Shown here: positions 1-5,391 of the stretch, piece by piece | Layout: each line of letters begins with the position of its first letter | Numbering within the stretch: the first letter of the stretch is position 1 | Assembly: GCA_946479335.1 (NCBI GenBank) | Contig: CAMLFP010000378.1 | Location: forward strand, 1 to 5,391 | Origin: an uncultured Archangium sp. | GTDB taxonomy: Bacteria; Myxococcota; Myxococcia; Myxococcales; Myxococcaceae | Length of the DNA: 5,391 bases | Direction of reading: 5' to 3' | Notes under the pieces: model-generated | What the model saw: only the letters and a program-made list of their open reading frames with translations | What the model was told of the DNA's origin: nothing | Databases searched by the model: none | Program-made: the position numbers and the translations under genes

Positions 1-854
1 ACGACGTACGAGACGCCGCTGCCCGCGCCGCCGTTGCGCGCGTTGGCGTTGATGCCGAGCTCCTGCGCGAGCTTGATGCTGCCTTCGCCTTGATGGTCGC
101 GCGGGCCGATGTCGGCGACCACGGCGAACACCGTCTTGCCGGTCTTCTCGTTCTTCACCGCCACGAGGTCGCCCAGCTTCACGCCCTGGTCCTTGAGCTG
201 CGGCGGCACCGCGATGAAGGGAATCTCCTCGGAGTTCACGAAGCGCCGCGGGTCTGACGACGGGTAGCGCGCATCTTCCAGCGCGGTGGTCGACACGTAG
301 TACCCGGGCGCGGGGTCGTTCGCGCCCTGCACGTACGGCTTGCCGCTGGAGTTCGTCGCGAGGCCCCACCAGTTGCCCGGCTTGCCCGCGTTCCCCAGCG
401 CGTCGAGGCCGGTGTTCTGCGGGTTGTACGCGTGCGGCGAGCCGTCGGCGTCGATGGTCATGCCGCCCTTGAACGCGAGGCCATTCTTGCCATCGACCTT
501 GTACGTCGAGACGCCGCCGATGGTGTTGGTGCGCGTGCGCGCGGTGGTGACCTCCCCCGACGGCTGCGACGGCGTGGGCGCCATCACGTCGCCGTTGAGC
601 GCCGCGCGCGTCTTCGGGCCGACGACGCCGTCAGCGGTCAGCCCGTTCGCCGCTTGAAACGCCTTCACCGCGCGCTCCGTGGCCGGGCCGAACGCACCGT
701 CGACCGCGCCGGGGTTGAAGCCCGCGCGCGCCAACGCCTGCTGGAGCTCCTTCACCGCCGTGCCGGAAGCGCCGCGCCGCAACGTGGAGCTGGACGTGAG
801 CGCAGCCGAAGCCGTGGAGGGAACGAACGCAGAGTTGGTCGAGGTGACGCGCAT
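1..854 (-). CDS. Peptidoglycan-binding domain / GH75 chitosanase-like protein (3' end missing)
   Basis: The first 284 residues are in the window and the C-terminus lies beyond the left edge. Residues about 25-88 form a PG_binding_1 domain (LRRGASGTAVKELQQAL, then VDGAFGPATERAV and DGVVGPKT), which binds cell-wall peptidoglycan in this family. Residues about 112-284 resemble the glycoside hydrolase 75 (fungal-type chitosanase) domain: MTIDADG at 132-138, LDALGNAG at 150-157, EEIPFIAVP at 209-217, and VVADIGP...GEGSIKLA at 245-263. Asp248 and Glu257 align by eye with the catalytic Asp and Glu of fungal GH75 enzymes, so hydrolysis of chitosan or a related amino-sugar polymer is the likely reaction. 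The ATG at 854-852 is well supported: an in-frame TGA lies two codons upstream, and a weak GAAG ribosome site (862-865) sits 7 nt before it. The N-terminus (MRVTSTNSAFVPSTASAAL) is Ser/Thr/Ala-rich with no charged-hydrophobic signal peptide, so any export would be non-classical. The domain assignment is firm; substrate and location are inferred. Confidence 0.85.
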   Translation of the reverse strand, partial: MRVTSTNSAFVPSTASAALTSSSTLRRGASGTAVKELQQALARAGFNPGAVDGAFGPATERAVKAFQAANGLTADGVVGPKTRAALNGDVMAPTPSQPSGEVTTARTRTNTIGGVSTYKVDGKNGLAFKGGMTIDADGSPHAYNPQNTGLDALGNAGKPGNWWGLATNSSGKPYVQGANDPAPGYYVSTTALEDARYPSSDPRRFVNSEEIPFIAVPPQLKDQGVKLGDLVAVKNEKTGKTVFAVVADIGPRDHQGEGSIKLAQELGINANARNGGAGSGVSYV

Positions 855-1084
855 GCTTCATCTTCGCGCGCGGACACCTTTCGGTTTCGTGGAAAAACCA
901 ACTGTCGCGGGAGTTTGCAGCGCGTACCCGCGAAGTGGAGCACGCGTGCTCCTCCGCCGATGTTGCGGAGTCTTCCCACGCGCGCCCGCCGCCTGCAGCG
1001 GTCGACGTTACCGGCCGACCCACTGCGTGGAACGGGCCCCGTCGAGCCGGAGAGCGCACGACTCGCTCTGGTACGGTCGCGCCC
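855..1084. other. Intergenic region upstream of the GH75-like gene
   Basis: These 230 bases separate the minus-strand hydrolase from the plus-strand glycosyltransferase remnant. Frames are open here on both strands, but their translations are Arg/Ala/Pro-rich, match no family I know, and look like the usual product of high GC. The stretch at 885-905 is locally AT-richer and contains a run of A on the plus strand (gaaaaacca), i.e. T on the minus strand. It could belong to the minus-strand gene's promoter, but I see no convincing -35/-10 pair. A 16-bp palindrome is listed separately. Confidence 0.5.
937..952. promoter_or_regulatory. Perfect 16-bp palindrome, possible operator
   Basis: The sequence GGAGCACGCGTGCTCC equals its own reverse complement over all 16 bases and has no spacer. 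It lies 83 bp upstream of the hydrolase start codon on the minus strand, in non-coding DNA, which is a suitable place for a dimeric regulator. It has no loop and no following T-run, so it is not a terminator. No specific regulator family is identified. A palindrome this long can arise by chance in a few kilobases of GC-rich DNA, at a modest but real probability. Confidence 0.35.
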
Positions 1085-1392
1085 ATGAATACCCGGGCGG
1101 TGGACGTGAGCGTCGTGGTTCCCTCTGTGGGTCGCCCCGCACGACCGCCTTCCTCCACCCCCTCGAATGCGCCGGTGCGCGACGTCGCCCTGCCGAGAAA
1201 GCGCGCGTGGGCCCCGCCTCGCGTGCGCACCGTCGAGCCCAACGCGCCGTCGGGGCTGCTGATGGCCTCGGGTGGGCTGAGAGCGGCGACGGTGGAGTCC
1301 TGCTGCAACCCCGACGAGCAGCCGCCCTGCACCAGCGGCACTCTCGGCCACGAATGCGACCGCTGAAGCGCGCGCCTCGTCACTGCCCGTGA
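1085..1392 (+). pseudogene. Decayed family 2 glycosyltransferase fragment
   Basis: The ATG at 1085 opens a frame reading MNTRAVDVSVVVPSVGRPAR (to 1144). VSVVVPSVGRPAR is the first beta strand and nucleotide-sugar-binding start of GT-A fold family 2 glycosyltransferases. That frame then turns into unrelated Pro/Arg-rich sequence and stops at 1364-1366. From 1144 the -1 frame instead continues as TAFLHPLECAGAR, a good match for the helix that normally follows. At 1204-1221 it gives RVGPAS, resembling the family's RVGPA.ARN motif, and it stops at 1390-1392. In an intact enzyme roughly 50-60 residues lie between that helix and RVGPA; here there are about a dozen, and no DxD metal-binding motif is visible. 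This points to at least one frameshift plus internal deletion. No strong ribosome binding site precedes the ATG. The alternative is a coincidental motif in GC-rich non-coding DNA, or a short unrelated 93-aa ORF (1085-1366). Confidence 0.45.
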
Positions 1393-1426
1393 GCCGTGGC
1401 GCCCGCAGCGCGTGGGGGGCGCGCGG

Positions 1427-1432
1427 TGTTAT
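1427..1432 (+). promoter_or_regulatory. Possible -10 element before the helicase gene
   Basis: TGTTAT is the only AT-rich hexamer in the upstream region of the helicase gene and matches TATAAT at four of six positions. It would place transcription start about 10 nt before the ATG at 1448, giving a very short leader. No -35 box is recognisable at the right distance, so this is weak evidence. Confidence 0.25.
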
Positions 1433-1438
1433 GGGAAG
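1433..1438 (+). promoter_or_regulatory. Ribosome binding site of the helicase gene
   Basis: GGGAAG ends 9 nt before the ATG at 1448, a good Shine-Dalgarno position. It favours that ATG over the in-frame GTG at 1412, which has no comparable site and would only add 12 residues (MGGARCYGKRAV) ahead of the conserved helicase N-terminus. Confidence 0.5.
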
Positions 1439-1447
1439 CGCGCGGTC

Positions 1448-3682
1448 ATGGTCTCGCCTTCACTTCTCGTCGCCGAGCTGGGGCCCACCAACACGGGCAA
1501 GACGTGGCGAGCCATCGAGCGGATGCTCGAGCACGAATCGGGGATGATGGGCTTCCCGCTGCGGCTGCTCGCGCGGGAGGTCTACGACCGCATCACCGCG
1601 AAGGTCGGCGCCGCGCGCGTGGCGCTCATCACCGGCGAAGAGAAGCGCGTGCCCGCGAGCCCCGCGTATTGGGTCTGCACCGTGGAGGCGATGCCGCTCG
1701 ACCAGCCCGTCGACTTCCTCGCGGTCGATGAGATCCAGCTCTGCGCGCACCGCGAGCGCGGGCACGTCTTCACCGACCGGTTGCTCCACGCGCGCGGCCG
1801 CCGCGAGACGTGGTTCCTCGGCTCGGAGGCGATGCGGCCGGTGCTGCGCGAGCTGCTGCCGGGCGTCACCTTCCGTCGCAGCGAGCGCCTCTCGCAGCTG
1901 CGCAGCTTCGGCACGAAGTCGCTCAAGAGCCTCCCGCCGCGCTCGGCCGTCGTCGCGTTCTCCGTCGAGCGCGTCTACGAGCTCGCGCAGTCGCTGCGTG
2001 AACTGCGCGGCGGCGTGGCGGTGGTGCTGGGCGCGCTCTCTCCGCGCACGCGCAACGCGCAGGTCGCGATGTACCAGGCCGGAGAGGTTCAATACCTCGT
2101 CGCCACCGACGCCATCGGCATGGGGCTCAACCTCGACCTCGAGCGCATCGCCTTCGCGTCGCTCTCGAAGTTCGACGGCTTCGAGCAGCGCGACCTCACC
2201 GTCGACGAGCTCGGGCAGATCGCCGGCCGCGCCGGGCGGCACGTGCAAGACGGCGAGTTCGGCACGCTGAGCTCCGCGGCGGCGCTCTCGCCACGCGCGG
2301 TGTCGGCCATCGAGGAGCACCGCTTCCCACCGGTGCAGCGGCTCATCTGGCGCAGCGTCGAGCTCGACTACTCGAGCCCGCAGGCGCTGCTCGACTCGCT
2401 GTCGGTGCCGCCGTCGCTCGAGCTGTTCAACCGCGTGGAGCGCGCCGACGACTTCGACACGCTCAAGGCGCTGGCGAACGATGAAGAGGTGCTGGCGCTC
2501 GCCGACGGGCGCGAGCGCGTCGAGCTCCTGTGGGACGTGTGCCGCATCCCCGACTTCCGCAAGGGGTTGCTCGGCGAACACACGCGCATCGTGAAGGACG
2601 TCTTCGTGCAGCTCACATCGGGGCGCCTGCGTGACGACTGGCTGCGGCAGCGCGTGGCGCCGCTCGATGACCTGACGGGCGACATGCACACGCTCACCGC
2701 GCGGCTGGAGGCCATCCGCACGTGGACGTACATCTCGCATCGCACGGCGTGGGTGAACGACGCGGCGACGTGGCAGCACGACACGCGCGCCATCGAAGAC
2801 GCGCTCGGCGATGCGCTCCACCAGCGGCTCGTCGAGCGCTTCGTGCACCGCGCCGCGCAGACCTCGCGGCGCCGTCGAGTCGCGGTGACGACGCAGACCA
2901 ACGGGCCCTTCGCGAAGCTGTCGTCGCTCGTCGAGGCGGGCCCCAGCGAAGAAGACTTCGTGCAGCGCATCGCCGACGCCAGCCCGCAGGAACTGAAGGT
3001 CGACGCGCTCGGCCGCATCGCGTTCGAAGGTGAGGTGCTGGGCCGGTTGGTGCGCGGCGCAGACCGGCTCACCCCCGGCGTCGCGCTGGTCGACGGCGAC
3101 GCGTGGAACGGCGGGCAGCGCGCGCGCGTCGAGCGGCGCCTCATCGCGTGCGCGCGTGACGTGGTGTCGGAGGCGATGGGCGGCTTCCCGGCGCAGGCGC
3201 TCACCGCCGAGTCGCGCCCGGCTCCACTGCGCGCACTGTCATGGCTCTTCGCGCGCGGGCTGGGCATCGTGCGCCTCGACGACGACGTGCGGGAGCAGAT
3301 GCGGTTGCTCGACGCTGACGCGCACCACCTCCTCGATTCGCTCGGCGTGCGACAGGGCGCGCGTTTCCTCTTCATCGAGCGCGCCGCGACGCAGGCTGCC
3401 TTCGAGCGCCGCGCGCTGCTGACGGAGCTGTTCGAAGGCGCGCTCCGCCCCACCGGCGTGCCCACCAGCGCGGTGCTGACGTACGAGCTGATGGGCGACC
3501 GCGACGCGCGCCCCTGGGGCTACGAGTGGGTCGGCCCGCTGGCGATTCGCGCCGATGCGCTCGAGGCCTTGCTCGCGTGCGGTACCGACGCGCGGCGACT
3601 GGAGCAGGCGTTCGAGGCGCTTCGCATCGATGCCGCGCTGCGCCCGCTGGTGCTCAAGAACGTGGCGCGGCGCCGCGCGTGA
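1448..3682 (+). CDS. Suv3-like superfamily 2 RNA/DNA helicase
   Basis: A complete 744-residue ATP-dependent helicase of the Suv3 branch of superfamily 2. Characterised relatives (mitochondrial SUV3) unwind RNA and duplexes 3'-5' and feed RNA to exonucleases. Motifs appear in order: Walker A GPTNTGKT (12-19), FPLRLLAREVYDRI (36-49, motif Ia), TGEEKR (62-67), Walker B DEIQ (94-97, the Suv3-type variant of DEAD), GSEA (125-128, motif III), VAFS (169-172, motif IV), GALSPRTRNAQVAMY (195-209), VATDAIGMGLNLD (218-230, motif V) and QIAGRAGR (257-264, motif VI with arginine fingers). Residues about 290-470 fit the helical Suv3 C-terminal region. The remaining tail (about 500-744) includes LGRIAFEGEVLGRLVRG, similar to bacterial Suv3-like proteins. 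There is no signal peptide or membrane segment, so it is cytoplasmic. The ATG is chosen on the GGGAAG site; the in-frame GTG at 1412 is the alternative. Third positions are almost all G or C. Family membership is clear; the substrate and an RNA-decay role are inferred from homologues. Confidence 0.9.
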   Translation: MVSPSLLVAELGPTNTGKTWRAIERMLEHESGMMGFPLRLLAREVYDRITAKVGAARVALITGEEKRVPASPAYWVCTVEAMPLDQPVDFLAVDEIQLCAHRERGHVFTDRLLHARGRRETWFLGSEAMRPVLRELLPGVTFRRSERLSQLRSFGTKSLKSLPPRSAVVAFSVERVYELAQSLRELRGGVAVVLGALSPRTRNAQVAMYQAGEVQYLVATDAIGMGLNLDLERIAFASLSKFDGFEQRDLTVDELGQIAGRAGRHVQDGEFGTLSSAAALSPRAVSAIEEHRFPPVQRLIWRSVELDYSSPQALLDSLSVPPSLELFNRVERADDFDTLKALANDEEVLALADGRERVELLWDVCRIPDFRKGLLGEHTRIVKDVFVQLTSGRLRDDWLRQRVAPLDDLTGDMHTLTARLEAIRTWTYISHRTAWVNDAATWQHDTRAIEDALGDALHQRLVERFVHRAAQTSRRRRVAVTTQTNGPFAKLSSLVEAGPSEEDFVQRIADASPQELKVDALGRIAFEGEVLGRLVRGADRLTPGVALVDGDAWNGGQRARVERRLIACARDVVSEAMGGFPAQALTAESRPAPLRALSWLFARGLGIVRLDDDVREQMRLLDADAHHLLDSLGVRQGARFLFIERAATQAAFERRALLTELFEGALRPTGVPTSAVLTYELMGDRDARPWGYEWVGPLAIRADALEALLACGTDARRLEQAFEALRIDAALRPLVLKNVARRRA

Positions 3683-3784
3683 ACGGTGAACTGCATCGGC
3701 AGTGCGCTCGACTTCGTCTTACAGTCGATGGCCACCTTCTCCACCCGTTCCCGACTCTCCGCGCGCAAAGGAGCGCGCTCCCGC
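3683..3784 (+). other. Helicase-lipoprotein intergenic spacer
   Basis: This 102-bp gap holds no clear terminator hairpin. A TTACAGT stretch at 3719-3725 is a weak -10 candidate; if used, transcription would begin near 3731. That would make the upstream in-frame ATG at 3728 unusable and leave a leader of about 50 nt for the start at 3785. Read-through from the helicase gene is equally possible. Confidence 0.3.
3767..3773 (+). promoter_or_regulatory. Ribosome binding site that decides the lipoprotein start
   Basis: AAAGGAG is the strongest Shine-Dalgarno match in the window. It ends 11 nt before the ATG at 3785 and lies downstream of the competing ATG at 3728, so it supports 3785. Confidence 0.6.
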
Positions 3785-5391
3785 ATGTCGTGCCCCACTC
3801 GTCTCTCGCTGGTGCTGATGTTCTTCGTGCTGGGCTGCCAGGAGCCTGTCTCCGTGGAAGACGGCGGTCACACGGCCGATTCGGGCGTCCTCGACGCGGG
3901 AACGAACGCTGACGGTGGCGGGCGCACCGACGCGGGCACCATCGACGACGCAGGCATCGACGACGCGGGCATCGACGACGCGGGCACCATCGACGACGCA
4001 GGCACCGACGACGCAGGCATCGACGACGCAGGCGTCTGCATTGCCGCGACGTGCATTCAATTGGGAGCGAACTGCGGCGAACTCGACGCGGGCTGTGGCG
4101 TCACGCTGGACTGTGGCGGTTGCTCGCTGCCGTCGCAGTGCGGCGCGCTCGCAGCGAACGTCTGCAGCGTTCCCGCCACGTGCACCAACCTCTGCCTGCA
4201 GCAGGTCAGCTGCCCGGGCACGGCAACGACCGTCATCACCGGCACCGTGTACGCGCCCAACGGCATCGACCCGGTGGCTGGTGCGCGCGTCTACGTGCCC
4301 AACGAGACCGTGCCGGCGCGCGTGCCCGGCGTGAGCTGCGACCGCTGTGAGACCGCGCTCCCCGGCAGCGCGTTGGTGCAGGCCGTCACCGCCGCCGACG
4401 GCACCTTCACGCTGTCCAACGTGCCGGCCGGGAGCAACATCCCCCTCGTGGTGACGAAGGGTCGCTGGCGCCGCCAGAGCACCGTGCCGCTCGTCACCGC
4501 GTGCACGACGACCGCGGTGCAGCCGTCGTTGACGCGGCTCCCGAAGAATCACGGCGAGGGCGACCTCCCGCTGCTGGCCTTCTCGACGGGCGCGGTCGAC
4601 GCGCTGGAGTGCGTGCTGCGAAAAATCGGCGTCGACGACTCGGAGTTCACCGCGCCGAGCGGCGCCGGGCGCATCCACCTCTACCAGGGCCTGACCGACC
4701 ACAACTCCCTCAACGCCAGCTCAAGCCTGTGGGCGGCGGGCGGCGCGAAGGCGACGGGCTCGCCGTTCGAAGACCAGCTGTGGACCACGCAGGCGGCGCT
4801 CAACCAGTACGACGCGGTCTTCTTCCCGTGTCAGGCAGACCAGGGCAGCGCGAACCTGCGCTCGTCGACCGCGCACCAGAACCTGGTCAACTACGTCAAC
4901 GCCGGCGGTCGCGTCTTCGCCACGCACTACAGCTACATCTGGCTCAACACGACGGCGCCCTTCTCGAGCACCGCGATGTGGAACGTCCAGCAGCCCAGCC
5001 CGGCGGACCAGACGGCGTCCATCGACGTCTCCTTCGACGGCGGCGTGCAGCTGATGCAGTGGCTGGCCACCGTCGGCGCGTCGACGGTTCCGGGAGAGCT
5101 CCCGTTGCAGGTCCTCAGCCACGACTACGACGGCGCCATCCCTCCGGGCCAGTCGTGGCTCACCATCAACGACGCGACCCAGGGCGAGCTGTCGGTGCTG
5201 TACACCTTCGACGCGCCGGTGGGCGTCGCGTCGACGGCGCAGTGCGGGCGCGTGCTGTTCAACGACTTCCACGTCGAGACCGTCAGCTTCGCGTCGAACA
5301 TCGGCGCCATCTTCCCGAGTGAGTGCTCGAACGGGCCGATGACGCCGCAGGAGAAGCTGCTCGAGTACCTCATCTTCGACCTCGGCGACTG
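3785..5391 (+). CDS. Myxobacterial-type Cys-rich lipoprotein with carboxypeptidase-regulatory-like domain (3' end missing)
   Basis: 535 codons are present with no stop before the window ends. Residues 1-18 are a lipoprotein signal peptide (hydrophobic LSLVLMFFVLGC, lipobox VLGC, lipidated Cys18), so the protein is membrane-anchored outside the cytoplasm. Residues 19-83 are an acidic linker ending in DDAG repeats. Residues 85-127 hold eight cysteines in the pattern TCIQLGANCG...AGCG..LDCGGC...QCG, a module common in exported myxobacterial proteins and probably disulfide-bonded. After CTNLCLQQVSC (133-143), residues about 148-250 resemble a carboxypeptidase-regulatory beta sandwich (ITGTVYAPNG, AGARVYVPN, ADGTFTLSNVPAG). 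Residues about 255-535 (GEGDLPLLAFSTG, ALECVLRKIGVDDSEF, YDAVFFPC, LVNYVNAGGRVFATHYSY, CGRVLFNDFHVE) recall proteins of ThuA/class I glutamine amidotransferase-like fold, but no catalytic triad is evident. An in-frame ATG at 3728 would lengthen the signal peptide by 19 residues; the AAAGGAG site favours 3785. Function is unknown; a cell-surface structural or binding role is inferred. Confidence 0.85.
   Translation, partial: MSCPTRLSLVLMFFVLGCQEPVSVEDGGHTADSGVLDAGTNADGGGRTDAGTIDDAGIDDAGIDDAGTIDDAGTDDAGIDDAGVCIAATCIQLGANCGELDAGCGVTLDCGGCSLPSQCGALAANVCSVPATCTNLCLQQVSCPGTATTVITGTVYAPNGIDPVAGARVYVPNETVPARVPGVSCDRCETALPGSALVQAVTAADGTFTLSNVPAGSNIPLVVTKGRWRRQSTVPLVTACTTTAVQPSLTRLPKNHGEGDLPLLAFSTGAVDALECVLRKIGVDDSEFTAPSGAGRIHLYQGLTDHNSLNASSSLWAAGGAKATGSPFEDQLWTTQAALNQYDAVFFPCQADQGSANLRSSTAHQNLVNYVNAGGRVFATHYSYIWLNTTAPFSSTAMWNVQQPSPADQTASIDVSFDGGVQLMQWLATVGASTVPGELPLQVLSHDYDGAIPPGQSWLTINDATQGELSVLYTFDAPVGVASTAQCGRVLFNDFHVETVSFASNIGAIFPSECSNGPMTPQEKLLEYLIFDLGD
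3926..4033 (+). repeat. In-frame tandem repeat encoding (I/T)DDAG units
   Basis: Six copies of a 15-nt unit close to ATCGACGACGCRGGC encode IDDAG or TDDAG at lipoprotein residues 53-83. One extra ACC (Thr68) interrupts them, and a degenerate TDAGT copy precedes them. The copies differ mainly in the A/G of the Ala codon and in Ile versus Thr. Unit length is a multiple of three, so gain or loss of copies would lengthen or shorten the linker without a frameshift. The repeat forms the flexible acidic spacer between the lipidated Cys18 and the folded Cys-rich module. Confidence 0.9.

Noticed and set aside
631..1383. Overlapping open frames on both strands between the hydrolase and helicase genes (for example 679-1392 plus, 752-1351 minus)
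   Set aside because: The translations show no family resemblance apart from the glycosyltransferase-like pieces reported separately. Such frames are expected where stop codons are rare because of high GC.
1460..2848. Long minus-strand open frame (462 codons) inside the helicase gene
   Set aside because: It lies antisense to the clearly conserved helicase motifs. Its translation is a run of Arg, Ala, Val, Glu and His with no recognisable domain, as expected from the complement of GC-rich codons.
2368..3465. Minus-strand open frame of 365 codons within the helicase gene
   Set aside because: Its translation is Ser/Arg/Ala-rich and low in complexity, with no known motif; it is a shadow of the helicase frame.
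3728..3784. Upstream in-frame ATG at 3728 as the lipoprotein start
   Set aside because: It has no ribosome binding site, sits almost on a possible -10 element and would add an unusually long Arg-rich n-region. The ATG at 3785 has AAAGGAG and a normal-length signal peptide.
3926..4033. Regularly spaced short repeats that could suggest a CRISPR array
   Set aside because: The units are 15 nt, adjacent without spacers and in frame within a coding region, so they are a protein repeat.
3719..4702. Minus-strand open frame with VVDACVVD-type repeats
   Set aside because: The repeats are the antisense reading of the lipoprotein's DDAG repeats. The plus frame has a signal peptide, ribosome site and recognisable domains; this one has none.
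4501..5322. Plus-strand open frame of 273 codons in another frame of the lipoprotein gene
   Set aside because: It is Arg/Ala/Gly-rich with no motif and overlaps the well-supported lipoprotein frame, which stays open to the window end.

Overview
The window is very GC-rich, with G or C at most third codon positions in the real genes. It looks like chromosomal DNA from a myxobacterium (Myxococcota). Three things point there: a lipoprotein with an Asp-Ala-Gly-rich linker followed by the Cys-rich 'TC..LGANCG...GCG..L.CG.C' module common in exported myxobacterial proteins; a peptidoglycan-binding/GH75 chitosanase-like protein with a Ser/Thr-rich N-terminus and no signal peptide; and the base composition. 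No species call is possible from the sequence alone.

Layout. (1) Positions 1-854, minus strand: the N-terminal 284 residues of a two-domain protein, a PG_binding_1 domain followed by a fungal-type GH75 chitosanase-like domain. The gene runs off the left edge. (2) Positions 855-1084: a non-coding upstream region with a perfect 16-bp palindrome at 937-952. (3) Positions 1085-1392, plus strand: a probable decayed fragment of a family 2 glycosyltransferase. An intact start with a VSVVVPSVGRPAR motif is followed by a frame change and shrunken remnants. (4) Positions 1448-3682, plus strand: a complete 744-aa Suv3-like superfamily 2 helicase with all core motifs. (5) Positions 3785-5391, plus strand: a large secreted lipoprotein, open at the right edge. 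It has a lipobox, a DDAG repeat linker, a Cys-rich module, a carboxypeptidase-regulatory-like beta domain and a C-terminal domain that may have a ThuA/class I glutamine amidotransferase-like fold.

Nothing suggests that these genes form one pathway. The minus-strand hydrolase diverges from the rest. The helicase is probably housekeeping RNA metabolism. The lipoprotein lies on the same strand 102 bp downstream but has its own ribosome binding site and possibly its own promoter. I see no tRNA, rRNA, CRISPR array, insertion sequence or convincing rho-independent terminator. The points most worth following are the cytoplasmic-looking GH75 protein, the glycosyltransferase remnant, the palindrome upstream of the hydrolase and the uncharacterised C-terminal domain of the lipoprotein.
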